A stretch of DNA of 64,000 nt, taken from Pedobacter puniceum (lineage in GTDB: Bacteria > Bacteroidota > Bacteroidia > Sphingobacteriales > Sphingobacteriaceae). Where the stretch lies: positions 682,001-746,000 of the forward strand of contig NZ_WKJI01000001.1 of NCBI RefSeq assembly GCF_009674685.1. Direction: 5' to 3'. Under the pieces are notes generated by a model. The model saw only the letters and a program-made list of their open reading frames with translations, had not been told where the DNA came from and made no database searches. Each line of letters starts with the position of its first letter. Position 1 is the first letter of the stretch. The translations under genes and the position numbers were made by a program. Of the stretch, positions 25,481 through 34,462 are shown in pieces.

Positions 25481-26623
25481 ATGCAGTTATTAAACATACA
25501 TTTCCCAGGTAAATTGGTTTTCGGAAATGGTTCATTACAGCAGTTAACCAATGAAATTTTACAGCTTTCCTGTAAAAGAGTGTTGCTGTTAACTATTGAG
25601 CCGCTGTTAGCTACTTTAACAGATTTGAAAACCCAATTAGAACAAGCTGGGGTAGCATTAAAGATTGATAACAGTATTATCCAAGAGCCTACTTTTCAGG
25701 ATTTTAGGAATTTACTGGCGGATAGTAAAGATTTTAATGCTGATTTAGTGTTAGGAATTGGTGGTGGTAGCGTTTTAGATATCGCCAAATTAATAGCTGC
25801 ACAACTAGACAATACTCAAACTTTAGAAGAAATTGTAGGGATAGGTTTCCTTAAAGGCAGAAATATTAAATTGATATGCGTACCTGCAACATCTGGTACC
25901 GGAAGCGAGGTTTCTCCAAACGCTATTTTGGTTGATGATGAAGGCCAAAAGAAAGGTATTATCAGTCCGTATTTAGTGCCAGATATGGTTTATGTAGACC
26001 CATTATTAACCATCAGCGTACCAGCAAGTATTACTGCCGCAACTGGTTTAGATGCTTTAACCCATTGTTTAGAAGCCTTTACCAATAAGTTTGCTCAGCC
26101 ATTTATAGATATGTATGCCTTTGAAGGTATGCGCTTGATAGCTGCCAATTTGGTAGATGCTGTACAAGACGGAACAAATAAAACAGCCAGAGAACAAGTT
26201 GCCATGGGAAGTTTGTTAGGCGGCTTTTGTTTAGGCCCGGTAAATACAGCAGGTGTACATGCACTTTCTTATCCTTTAGGAAGCATGTTTCATTTGCCAC
26301 ACGGACTTTCAAATGCGCTTTTATTGCCTTATGTGATGGAGTATAACTATCCGGCAGACTTAAAAAAATACGCACAGGTAGCACAAGCCTTAGGTTGCGA
26401 AAATCAAGATAATGATGAAAAAATGGCCTTAGCCGGAATTGCCAAAATCAAATCGCTGATAGCGGCTTGTGGTATTCCTGCTAAACTTAGTGATTTAAAT
26501 ATACCCAAAGATAAAATAGCCGAAATGGCAAAAGACGCAATGCAAATACAAAGATTATTAAAAAATAATCCGAGAGAGATAACTCTTGAGGATGCAGTTT
26601 CTATTTATACAGCAGCTTATTAA
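25481..26623 (+). CDS. Iron-containing alcohol dehydrogenase
   Basis: No signal peptide, so cytoplasmic. A Rossmann-type NAD(P) domain has LVLGIGGGSVLDIAKLIA and CVPATSGTGSEVSPNAI. The metal-site segments are GLDALTHCLEAF and HALSYPLGSMFHLPHGLSNALLLP, giving the Asp and three His that bind Fe(II) in this family. The 380-residue length is standard. Family members interconvert aldehydes and alcohols, including lactaldehyde reductase and 4-hydroxybutyrate dehydrogenase. It leads a block of aldolase, PdxA-like dehydrogenase and DUF1537 kinase, so the likely job is reducing the aldehyde released by that aldolase. Substrate unproven. Confidence 0.88.
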   Translation: MQLLNIHFPGKLVFGNGSLQQLTNEILQLSCKRVLLLTIEPLLATLTDLKTQLEQAGVALKIDNSIIQEPTFQDFRNLLADSKDFNADLVLGIGGGSVLDIAKLIAAQLDNTQTLEEIVGIGFLKGRNIKLICVPATSGTGSEVSPNAILVDDEGQKKGIISPYLVPDMVYVDPLLTISVPASITAATGLDALTHCLEAFTNKFAQPFIDMYAFEGMRLIAANLVDAVQDGTNKTAREQVAMGSLLGGFCLGPVNTAGVHALSYPLGSMFHLPHGLSNALLLPYVMEYNYPADLKKYAQVAQALGCENQDNDEKMALAGIAKIKSLIAACGIPAKLSDLNIPKDKIAEMAKDAMQIQRLLKNNPREITLEDAVSIYTAAY

Positions 26624-26626
26624 TAC

Positions 26627-27568
26627 ATGAAGACAGAAAAGAAATTTCAAGGAACCATTGTTCCGGTTGTGGCGCCACTAACGCATGACTTTAAGCTGGA
26701 TAAGGAGGCTGTAGAAAGAATTTTCTCTCACCTATATAAAAGCAATGCTTCTCCTTTTATATTGGGTACAACCGGAGAATCTGCTTCTTTACCTCAATCT
26801 TATAAAGAAGATTATATAAAAGCAGCTGCAAAAATAAGATCTACAGATGTAAAACTCTATGCAGGTATTTCTTCTAATATTCTAGCAGAATCTATAGAAT
26901 TTGCAAAGCTATGTTTTAATGAAGGTGTTGATGCTGTGGCGGCTACTTTGCCTACTTATTACCATCTATCTGAAGAGCAAATGAAACGCTACTTTTTAGA
27001 GCTGGCAGATGAAATTCCAGGGCCTTTAATCATCTATAACATCCCGGCAACCACGCATATGTCTATTCCGCTTTCGCTGATGGATGAATTAAGTTTACAC
27101 CCTAATATCGTAGGTGCAAAAGATTCTGAACGTAGCGAGAAAAGATTAGATGATTCTTTAAACCTTTGGAAACACCGACCAGATTTTAGCTATTTCTTAG
27201 GTTGGGCGGCAAAATCTGCCCATGCACTTATCAACGGTGCCGATGGTTTGGTACCAAGTACCGGAAATATAACACCATCTATTTATGCAGAAATGTGTAA
27301 AGCAGTATTAAAAGGAGATGAAGAATTAGCTTTCCATTATCAATCACAGTCTGATAAATTAGGCCATTTATACCAGCATGACCGCTCTTTGGGCGAGTCT
27401 TTATGGGCTTTAAAAGTATTGATGAATGAACTAGGCTTATGCGAAAGTCATATGATGCCGCCGCTTTGCAGCTTATCCTTAAAAGAGGAAAACGAATTAA
27501 GAAAAGGTTTCCACGAGTTAATTAAAAAAGAAAAAATTACCCTGAATTTATTAAGCCATGCCTCATAA
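26627..27568 (+). CDS. DapA-superfamily (DHDPS/NAL type) pyruvate aldolase or dehydratase
   Basis: The (beta/alpha)8 barrel of the class I pyruvate-aldolase family is evident: GTIVPVVAPLT, FILGTTGESASL in place of the common GTTGE region, IIYNIP with the catalytic Tyr137, and VGAKDSE with the Schiff-base Lys165. Members cleave or dehydrate 2-keto-3-deoxy sugar acids such as KDG, Neu5Ac or 4-hydroxy-2-oxoglutarate. It starts three bases after the dehydrogenase stop and overlaps the pdxA-like start by 11 bp, so it is translated together with them. A 2-keto-3-deoxy acid from pectin (KDG, Kdo or Dha) is the expected substrate; see the finding on Dha. Unlikely to be the biosynthetic DapA. Confidence 0.87.
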   Translation: MKTEKKFQGTIVPVVAPLTHDFKLDKEAVERIFSHLYKSNASPFILGTTGESASLPQSYKEDYIKAAAKIRSTDVKLYAGISSNILAESIEFAKLCFNEGVDAVAATLPTYYHLSEEQMKRYFLELADEIPGPLIIYNIPATTHMSIPLSLMDELSLHPNIVGAKDSERSEKRLDDSLNLWKHRPDFSYFLGWAAKSAHALINGADGLVPSTGNITPSIYAEMCKAVLKGDEELAFHYQSQSDKLGHLYQHDRSLGESLWALKVLMNELGLCESHMMPPLCSLSLKEENELRKGFHELIKKEKITLNLLSHAS

Positions 27569-28607
27569 ACCAATCATCGGAATTACCATGGGCGACCCGG
27601 CCAGCATTGGGCCAGAAATTGCCGTAAAAGCACTTCTTGATTTTAAAATCTATGATTATTGCCGTCCTTTATTAGTTGGTGATGCTGCCGTTTTTAAGCA
27701 CATCATTAAAAAGTTAGGTTTAATGGCACAAATAAATCCTATACAAAACGTAGCCGATGCCCGTTTTGAAATGGGTAAACTAGATGTTTTTGATCTTCAG
27801 AATGTAGATTTAGAAAAGCTAGAGTTTGGTGCTATATCTGCCATGGCAGGCGAAGCATCTTTCCAAGCGGTTAAAAAAGTAATAGAATTGGCTTTAGCCG
27901 GAGATATTGATGCAACCGTAACTGGGCCTATCAATAAAAAATCTATCAATGAAGCTGGTCATCATTACGCTGGCCATACAGAAATTTATGCCGATTTAAC
28001 CAATACAAAAAAATACGCCATGCTTTTGGTAGAAGATAACATGAAAGTTATCCATGTTTCTACCCATGTTTCTTTAAGGCAAGCTTGTGATTTGGTTAAA
28101 AAAGAAAGAATTATAGAAGTTGTTGAGCTTTTACATCATGGCTTAATCTCTTTGGGCGAGAAGAATTTAAAAATCGGTATAGCAGGTTTAAATCCACATG
28201 CAGGAGATTCTGGTCTTTTTGGTACCGAGGATGATGAGGAGATTTTACCAGCCGTACAACAAGCTTTAGCTTTAGGTTATGATGTTGAAGGTCCTGTACC
28301 GGCAGATACTTTATTCTCTAAAGCTGCAACAGGTTATTATGGAGGTATCGTTGCGATGTATCACGATCAAGGGCATATTCCGTTTAAGCTTTCTGGTTTT
28401 AAATGGAACCCGCTTAAAAAGCAAATGGATAGCGTTAAAGGTGTAAACATCACGATGGGTTTACCTATCATCAGAACATCTGTAGACCATGGTACAGCTT
28501 TTGAAATTGCAGGTAAAGGCATTGCCAGTTCTGATGCCATGACTTTAGCCATAAACTCTGCTGTACAATTAGCAGCATACAGAAAAGCAGAAATCCAACA
28601 AGATTAG
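27558..28607 (+). CDS. PdxA-family 4-phospho-sugar-acid dehydrogenase (PdxA2-like)
   Basis: The PdxA signature is complete: IGITMGDPASIGPEIAVKAL, VTGPINKKSINEAGHHYAGHTE, GLNPHAGDSGLFG, ADTLF and VAMYHDQGHIPFKL, with the metal-binding His residues in GHTE and YHDQGH. Classical PdxA oxidises 4-phosphohydroxythreonine for vitamin B6. PdxA2 paralogs found next to DUF1537 kinases oxidise and decarboxylate 4-phospho-D-threonate or 4-phospho-D-erythronate to DHAP. Here a DUF1537 gene follows five bases later, so the PdxA2 role is much more likely. Start ATG at 27558 overlaps the aldolase end. 349 residues is normal. Confidence 0.85.
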   Translation: MPHKPIIGITMGDPASIGPEIAVKALLDFKIYDYCRPLLVGDAAVFKHIIKKLGLMAQINPIQNVADARFEMGKLDVFDLQNVDLEKLEFGAISAMAGEASFQAVKKVIELALAGDIDATVTGPINKKSINEAGHHYAGHTEIYADLTNTKKYAMLLVEDNMKVIHVSTHVSLRQACDLVKKERIIEVVELLHHGLISLGEKNLKIGIAGLNPHAGDSGLFGTEDDEEILPAVQQALALGYDVEGPVPADTLFSKAATGYYGGIVAMYHDQGHIPFKLSGFKWNPLKKQMDSVKGVNITMGLPIIRTSVDHGTAFEIAGKGIASSDAMTLAINSAVQLAAYRKAEIQQD

Positions 28608-28611
28608 CTTC

Positions 28612-29766
28612 ATGATGATAGCCGTTATTGCAGATGATTTAACAGGAGCAGCAGAAATTGGAGGTATTGCTTTAAGATACAACCTCACGGTAGAAGTGGT
28701 GTCTGCTTTGCAATATGCCAAAAAAGCTGATGTAATTGTGGTTAACGCCAATACCCGTTCTTTAACAGAAGAACAGGCTAGGGCTGTTATCAAAAGCATT
28801 TTTACTGATTTGCAAAAGCTAAATCCGCAGCTGGTATTTAAAAAGATAGATTCTGTTTTACGTGGTCATGTACTGCCAGAAATAGAAGAGCAAATGCTAA
28901 CATCGGGTAAACGAAAAGCTTTAATATTGGCTGCTAGTCCGGCTTTAGGCCGAGCAATCAAAAAAGGTCATTATTATATAGAAGGAAAACCTATTCATGA
29001 AACAGGCTTTGCTCAAGATCCAGAATATCCTGCAAAAAGTTCTTCTGTAAAAGACCTTTTACGTGTCACATCATCAGTTTTTCCGGTGCATGTTCAACAT
29101 CACGAGAGTACTTTGCCAGCAATTGGAGTAACTGTAGGAGAGCTAGAGACTTTTAATGATTTTAACCACTGGCTAAAACATACCAACCATGATGTAGCTC
29201 TGGCTGGTTCGTCAGCATTTTTTAATGCGCTATTAGCACAACGCTACACCAATTTATCGGCAAACCGTAAAGAACGCTTGATGCTTAAAATCCCCATCAT
29301 TTACGTTTGCGGAAGTAAGTTTGATAAAAGTATACAATTAGTAAAGCAAGCGCAGCAGCAAGAAGTAGTAAGCTATATGCCCGCTGCATTAGCTTATGAT
29401 GTAAAAAATCAAGCTACTTTATTAAAGCAATGGCAGCAAGAAATCATCCAAATATTACAATCTAAATCTAAAGTGATAATTGCTGTAAATACTTTAGAAC
29501 AAGCACAAGAAGCCAAGCCTGAGGATATCAAAAACCTGATGGCAGGCGTTTTAGAAATGGTATTGCAAGAGGTAAAGGTTAAAGAATTTATAATAGAAGG
29601 TGGTGCTACGGCATCGGCTATATTAGATAAACTTAAAATAAACCGTTTGCTCTTGGTGCAAGAAATTGCCCAAGGTTTAACCAGAAGTATTGCAAAAGAT
29701 CAAAAAATAAATATTACTTTAAAGCCAGGTAGTTATACCTGGACAAATAATATATGGAAGTTCTAA
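28612..29766 (+). CDS. DUF1537 four-carbon acid-sugar kinase (DtnK-like)
   Basis: The N-terminal domain opens IAVIADDLTGAAEIGGIAL, has VFKKIDSVLRGHVLPEIE and AASPALGRAIKKGHYYIEGKPIHET. The C-terminal nucleotide-binding domain has EFIIEGGATASAILDKL. These are the two domains of the DUF1537 kinases shown to phosphorylate D-threonate, L-threonate, D-erythronate or 3-oxo-isoapionate. At 384 residues it is slightly short of the usual ~420. The adjacent PdxA2-like gene matches the DtnK/PdxA2 pairing of D-threonate catabolism. A second, more distant DUF1537 kinase occurs at 50099-51472 with a RuBisCO-like protein; the two should have different substrates. Confidence 0.87.
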   Translation: MMIAVIADDLTGAAEIGGIALRYNLTVEVVSALQYAKKADVIVVNANTRSLTEEQARAVIKSIFTDLQKLNPQLVFKKIDSVLRGHVLPEIEEQMLTSGKRKALILAASPALGRAIKKGHYYIEGKPIHETGFAQDPEYPAKSSSVKDLLRVTSSVFPVHVQHHESTLPAIGVTVGELETFNDFNHWLKHTNHDVALAGSSAFFNALLAQRYTNLSANRKERLMLKIPIIYVCGSKFDKSIQLVKQAQQQEVVSYMPAALAYDVKNQATLLKQWQQEIIQILQSKSKVIIAVNTLEQAQEAKPEDIKNLMAGVLEMVLQEVKVKEFIIEGGATASAILDKLKINRLLLVQEIAQGLTRSIAKDQKINITLKPGSYTWTNNIWKF

Positions 29767-29793
29767 ACTTCTTATAGCAACTAACCAATAAAA

Positions 29794-31377
29794 ATGACTA
29801 AACCCGTTCTAGGAATAATTGATTATTGTATCATTATTGCCGTTTTACTAATTACCCTCTATTTTGGTTTGCGCTATGCCAGAAACCAAAAAACTACCGA
29901 GGCTTATTTTTCTGCCAAGGGTAGGGTGCCATCTTGGGCTATAGGGATGTCTTTATTAGCAACCTTAATCAGTAGCGTTACCTTTTTAGGCTATCCCGGC
30001 GAAGGTTTTTCTAATAACTGGATATTGCTAGTGCAAGGTTTAATGGTTCCAATTGTTTTGTTGGGCACCATTTGGTTTATTGTGCCGCTGTACAGAAAAG
30101 TAATTGGCCTAAGTACTTACGAGTATTTCGAGAAGCGTTTTGGCTCTTTTGCCCGCTATTATAGCTCTATAGCTTTTGTTTTAAGGCAGTTTTCTGGTAT
30201 GGGAACCGTGTTTTACCTCTTAGCCGTGGCGCTTTCTAGCATGACAGGTTTTAACACTTTTTGGGTAATCATTGTAGTTGGTTTAATCATCATCATTGTA
30301 AATTTATTAGGGGGTATAGAAGCTGTAATTTGGTTAGATGTTTTCCAAGGTTTTATGCTTTTTGCTAGCGGTATATTGGTTCTATTGGTGATTATCTTCT
30401 CTGTAAACGGTGGTTTATCAACCATTTGGGATGTAGCATCGGCCAACGGAAGAACAGGTTTTGGCCCTTATGATGTAGATTTTACCAGACTTACCTTTAT
30501 CGTTATGGCTATAAACGGGATGTTTTATGCCATTCAAAAGTATGGTACAGACCAAACCGTTATTCAAAGATATTTAACCGCTCGGTCAGATAAATCGGCA
30601 ATAAAAGCTTCTTTATTAGGTATTTTATTAACTGTTCCTGTTTGGTCTTTGTTCATGTTCATTGGTACCGCCTTGTTTGTTTATTATCAACAACAAAGCC
30701 TTCCGGCAGATGTAAATGCTAATAGTGTATTCCCATATTTTATCATGACAGAGCTTCCTACTGGCGTAGTAGGTTTTATTTTAGCCGCCATGATTTCTGC
30801 CGCTATTTGTAGCCTAAGTGCCGATTTAAACTCCCTGGCAGCTGTAGGTATAGAAGATTATTATAAAAAAATTCGTCCGGGTAAGATAGATAATGAATAT
30901 TTATTGGCAAGCCGTTGGATGGTGGCCTTATCTGGTTTTATAGCTATAGGGATAGGCGCTATTTATATTAATGTAGGTGGCGAGGGTGTTTTAGGTATCA
31001 TCTTTACCTTGTATGCAATTTTCTCTGGTGGTATTGTGGGGATATTTTTATTAGGTGTTTTCTCTGCCCGGGCAAATAGGCAAGGGGTAAATATTGCTAT
31101 TTTAGTTTGTATTCTTTTCACCTCCTATGCTTTTTTAACCTCAACTAAAATTGGCTTAGGAGAAGAGAAATTCTTATTGCTAGATATGGGCCCTTATAAT
31201 TTCACTCACGATAAATTAATGTTAGGCGTTTACAGTCACCTTATTGTGATAGGTGTAGGCTATATAGCCAGCTTATTTTTTCCTAAACCAATACTAGACC
31301 GTAATTTGCTTTACAGCGGATGGATTGCCGGCAGGAGAGAAGAGAGAGCACAAAATCTGGCAAATAAAAATCAATAG
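29794..31377 (+). CDS. SSS-family sodium/solute symporter
   Basis: Thirteen or so hydrophobic segments are visible. Sequence marks of the sodium:solute symporter family include EAYFSAKGRVPSWAIGMSLLATLISSVTFLGYPGE, VPLYRKVIGLSTYEYFEKRFG and QKYGTDQTVIQRYLTARSDK. The 527-residue length fits. Given its place after the sugar-acid kinase, it probably imports a monosaccharide or sugar acid released in the periplasm. The ligand cannot be read from sequence. Confidence 0.9.
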   Translation: MTKPVLGIIDYCIIIAVLLITLYFGLRYARNQKTTEAYFSAKGRVPSWAIGMSLLATLISSVTFLGYPGEGFSNNWILLVQGLMVPIVLLGTIWFIVPLYRKVIGLSTYEYFEKRFGSFARYYSSIAFVLRQFSGMGTVFYLLAVALSSMTGFNTFWVIIVVGLIIIIVNLLGGIEAVIWLDVFQGFMLFASGILVLLVIIFSVNGGLSTIWDVASANGRTGFGPYDVDFTRLTFIVMAINGMFYAIQKYGTDQTVIQRYLTARSDKSAIKASLLGILLTVPVWSLFMFIGTALFVYYQQQSLPADVNANSVFPYFIMTELPTGVVGFILAAMISAAICSLSADLNSLAAVGIEDYYKKIRPGKIDNEYLLASRWMVALSGFIAIGIGAIYINVGGEGVLGIIFTLYAIFSGGIVGIFLLGVFSARANRQGVNIAILVCILFTSYAFLTSTKIGLGEEKFLLLDMGPYNFTHDKLMLGVYSHLIVIGVGYIASLFFPKPILDRNLLYSGWIAGRREERAQNLANKNQ

Positions 31378-31385
31378 GTTTCATC

Positions 31386-32762
31386 ATGAAAAAGATTCTT
31401 TTAATACTTCTTGTAGCTGCTTGTCATATGCTTTATGCACAGCAAGATAGCGACCATCAATACAAAAGGCCCTTAAAAGAGGTGATTTCAGAAATAGAAA
31501 GACGCTTTGATGTTAAAATAAAATACAGCGAAAATCAAGTTGCAAACAAATGGCTAAGCTATGCCGATTGGCGTTTTAGACCTAGTTTAGAAGAAACTTT
31601 AGACAATATTTTTAAACCTTTAGACTTAAAACTCAATAAAGAGAAAGACAAAGTTTATAAGCTTAAAGAGTACGAGTATTACCGTTGGGAAGTGCAAGAC
31701 GGTTGGGATAATTTAGACAGATTAGCTGCTTTATATAACAATAAAACGTCTTGGGAAGCCCGTAGAGATTCTATTCGTCCACAACTTTATAAAGCACTAA
31801 AACTATCTCCCTTACCGGCATTGCCTAAAAGTAAACCTATCCTTACACCAAAAAGAGTGATGGACGGTTATACGGTAGAAAATATCGCTATAGAAATTAT
31901 GCCGGGCTTATATGTAAATGGTTCTATTTATAAGCCATTGAAAATGAAGGGTAAAGCGCCGGTTATTTTAAGTCCTGATGGGCATTGGTTTGATCATCGC
32001 TTTAGAGCCGATTGCCAAATTCGTTGCGCAATGACGGCTAAAATGGGGGCCATCACCGTAAGCTATGATTTATTTGGCTGGGGCGAATCTGGCTTGCAAT
32101 TTAAGTATGAAGATCATCGCAGAAGCCTAGCCCAAACCGTACAAACTTTAGGCGCTATCCGTTTGCTTGATTACCTCTTAACCTTAAAAGAAGCCGATAA
32201 AACCCGCGTTGGTATCTGCGGAGGTTCTGGCGGTGGCAGTCAAACTGTATTAATGGCCGCCATGGATCCAAGAATAAATTTAAGCATCCCGGTGGTGTCT
32301 TTATCATCTTATTTTTATGGAGGATGCCCTTGCGAAAGCGGTATGCCGGTACATCTTTGTGGCGGAGGAACCAATAATGTAGAGTTAGCAGCTATCACAG
32401 CGCCAAACCCGCAACTAGTTATTTCTGATGGTGGAGATTGGACAGCCCATTTCCCTCAGCATGATTATCCTTACCTCAAAAAAATGTATAGCTACTATGG
32501 TAAAGAGTCACAAATACAAAACATTCATTTACCAGAAGATAAACACGATTTTGGTTTCTCTAAACGTAAAGCCGTTTATGATTTTTTAATTGCTCAGTTT
32601 AAGCTGGATGCTAAAGCCGTTCAGGATAAAAATGGTAATTATGACGAGTCTAGCTGCACCATAGAGAAGAAAGAAGCCTTGTATGTATTTGGTGATAAAG
32701 GCGAAAAACTTCCTAAAAATGCCATCATGGGTTATGAGCAGTTAGAAAAGCTTTTTAAATAA
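31386..32762 (+). CDS. STN-like domain fused to an acetylxylan-esterase-type alpha/beta hydrolase
   Basis: A signal peptide ends at MLYAQ. Residues ~28-100 (RPLKEVISEIERRFDVKIKY, SLEETLDNIFKPLDLKLN) have the pattern of the STN domain of TonB-linked SusC proteins. From ~105 an esterase-like alpha/beta hydrolase follows: APVILSPDGHWFDH, YDLFGWGESG, VGICGGSGGGSQT with the nucleophile Ser, ISDGGDW and DKHDFG for the Asp and His. A Cys-rich loop (YGGCPCESGMPVHLCGGG) is unusual. It probably deacetylates pectin oligosaccharides in the periplasm. An STN domain on an enzyme rather than on a receptor or anti-sigma factor is odd. Nine bases after the symporter. Confidence 0.75.
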   Translation: MKKILLILLVAACHMLYAQQDSDHQYKRPLKEVISEIERRFDVKIKYSENQVANKWLSYADWRFRPSLEETLDNIFKPLDLKLNKEKDKVYKLKEYEYYRWEVQDGWDNLDRLAALYNNKTSWEARRDSIRPQLYKALKLSPLPALPKSKPILTPKRVMDGYTVENIAIEIMPGLYVNGSIYKPLKMKGKAPVILSPDGHWFDHRFRADCQIRCAMTAKMGAITVSYDLFGWGESGLQFKYEDHRRSLAQTVQTLGAIRLLDYLLTLKEADKTRVGICGGSGGGSQTVLMAAMDPRINLSIPVVSLSSYFYGGCPCESGMPVHLCGGGTNNVELAAITAPNPQLVISDGGDWTAHFPQHDYPYLKKMYSYYGKESQIQNIHLPEDKHDFGFSKRKAVYDFLIAQFKLDAKAVQDKNGNYDESSCTIEKKEALYVFGDKGEKLPKNAIMGYEQLEKLFK

Positions 32763-32777
32763 TCATTCCAATCAAAT

Positions 32778-33668
32778 ATGTCTAATCGTCGTTATTTTAT
32801 TACTCAGCTTGGTGTTTTGGCTGCTGCTGCCTGTATGCCTCAAAGGCTTTTGGCTTTCGCCGATGTACCAAAACAGCGTTATAAAATAGCGGTCATAGAT
32901 TTGATGATTCTAAAACGCCAGAAAATTTCTGCATTTCAACTCGCCAAAGATATTGGCGCTGATGGTTTAGAGCTAGATATGGGAGGCCTTGGCAACCGCG
33001 AAACTTTTGATAATAAACTTGCCGATGAAGCCACAAGAGCAGCTTTTTTAGCGAAAGCTCAAGAATTGCAATTAGAAATTTGCTCGCTTGCCATGACAGG
33101 TTTTTACGCACAATCTTTCGCTACCCGGCCAACCTATCAAAAAATGCTTCAAGATTGTATAGATACGATGCAAGCCATGCAGGTGAAAGTAGCTTTTTTA
33201 CCATTGGGTGTTCAAGGAGATTTGGTTAAAAACCCCGAGCTAAGACCCGCTATTGTAGAACGGTTAAAAGTTGCAGGTGCTATGGCTAAAAAGGCTGGTA
33301 TTATCATCGGTATAGAAACATCATTAAGTGCCACAGAAGAGAAAAAGCTTTTAAAAGAAATTGGTTCTAAGCATATTCAAATCTATTTCAACTTTTCTAA
33401 TCCGCTAAAAGCAGGTAGAGATTTGATAGCAGAATTAAAAATCTTAGGTAAGAAACGCATCTGTCAAATCCATTGTACAGATGAAGATGGCGTTTGGCTA
33501 CAAGATAATCCGCGTTTAAATATGTATAAAGTAAAAGAAACCTTGGATGCTATGGGCTGGCAAGGTTGGTTAGTGATAGAACGCTCCCGCGATGCCCGTT
33601 TCCCAACTAAAGTACTCGATAATTTCTCGGCCAATACCGCTTTTATGAAAAAGGTTTTTCAGTTATAA
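32778..33668 (+). CDS. Exported sugar-phosphate isomerase/epimerase-like TIM barrel
   Basis: The N-terminus (MSNRRYFITQLGVLAAAACM) looks like a signal, perhaps Tat-type with a weak RR motif. The barrel has IGADGLELDMGGLG, GIIIGIETSLS, ICQIHCTDEDGVWL and WLVIERSRD, matching the xylose-isomerase-like AP-endonuclease-2 superfamily with potential metal ligands Glu, His and Glu. Function undefined; exported members are common in Bacteroidota sugar loci. It is the last gene of the long operon; no classical terminator follows, only repeats. Confidence 0.75.
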   Translation: MSNRRYFITQLGVLAAAACMPQRLLAFADVPKQRYKIAVIDLMILKRQKISAFQLAKDIGADGLELDMGGLGNRETFDNKLADEATRAAFLAKAQELQLEICSLAMTGFYAQSFATRPTYQKMLQDCIDTMQAMQVKVAFLPLGVQGDLVKNPELRPAIVERLKVAGAMAKKAGIIIGIETSLSATEEKKLLKEIGSKHIQIYFNFSNPLKAGRDLIAELKILGKKRICQIHCTDEDGVWLQDNPRLNMYKVKETLDAMGWQGWLVIERSRDARFPTKVLDNFSANTAFMKKVFQL

Positions 33669-33694
33669 GTATAAAGGTACAGAGCAGAAAGTTA

Positions 33695-34008
33695 TAGGTA
33701 TAAAGTACTGATTAGAAAGTAGAAAGATGCCTTAAAAAGTCAAAAGTAGAAAGTAAAAAGAGCCAAAAAAGTGGATAATCAGGAACTAACTTTAACTACT
33801 AAAAAAATCTCTCCTAAGAACGAAGACGGCCTATGAAGATTTGGACGTGTAGTCAAATAAATCTTTTGTATAAACTTTCATAAAACACTAGCAGGAAACA
33901 ATCCGACGGGTGTTGTAAATACTTTCATCAAGCAAAACCATTCACACCACTTAGGATTGTGGATAAAGATTTATTTAGACGGAACGACAAATATTCATCA
34001 GCCTTGAT
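33695..34008 (+). repeat. Long intergenic direct repeat, copy A
   Basis: About 315 bp nearly identical to 34463-34787. It starts with the AAAGTAC/TAGAAAG words, then GTGGATAATCAGGAACTAAC, and ends CAAATATTCATCAGCCTTGA. No convincing ORF was seen. The spacer to copy B contains only non-coding sequence. Confidence 0.8.
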
Positions 34009-34097
34009 TTATTCATTTTTTGTTTATAGTTTTTCTTAGGTATTCATGAACTCGTTCCTCGTTTTTGTTTCTTTTTCATCAAGGAAAAGAAAGAAGC

Positions 34098-34130
34098 CGC
34101 TACCCGGCTAGGGTTAGAAAGCCTTGTGCG
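34098..34130 (+). repeat. CTACCCGGCTAGGGTTAG repeat module, copy 1
   Basis: A module ending GAAAGCCTTGTGCG recurs at 34888-34920, and a variant (GGCCGGAGAGCCTTGTGCG) at 34840-34858. These lie between and beside the long direct repeats. The 34065-34343 frame that crosses it does not look like a protein. Confidence 0.6.
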
Positions 34131-34462
34131 CAACAGCCCATCATAATATTTTATCCGCCTCTATCGCCGGCGAGGCTCGTTCCTTTTGCGGGACCAAAAG
34201 GAACCAAAAGTCCTGATCAATCCCGCAGGAGCCTTTGCCGCACAAGGCTTACCCACACTCAAAAACAGGGAGCGCTTATTTTTGCTCGTTTATGCTTATT
34301 GAAGGTTAGTGAAAGCTCGAACACAAAACCGCATGCGCTATAGGCTTGGAAGTGCAAGATTTTTTAATTTCTGCTATTGTTTTTTCGTTTTTCCGGCTCT
34401 GGGGGATTGCTCATGCACTTCGGGATAGCCTGTTTTTTTATGAATGGTTGCTCTTTTCTGGA

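Noticed and set aside
27558-28607. Housekeeping pdxA for vitamin B6
   Set aside because: The flanking DUF1537 kinase and aldolase point to the PdxA2 catabolic branch instead.
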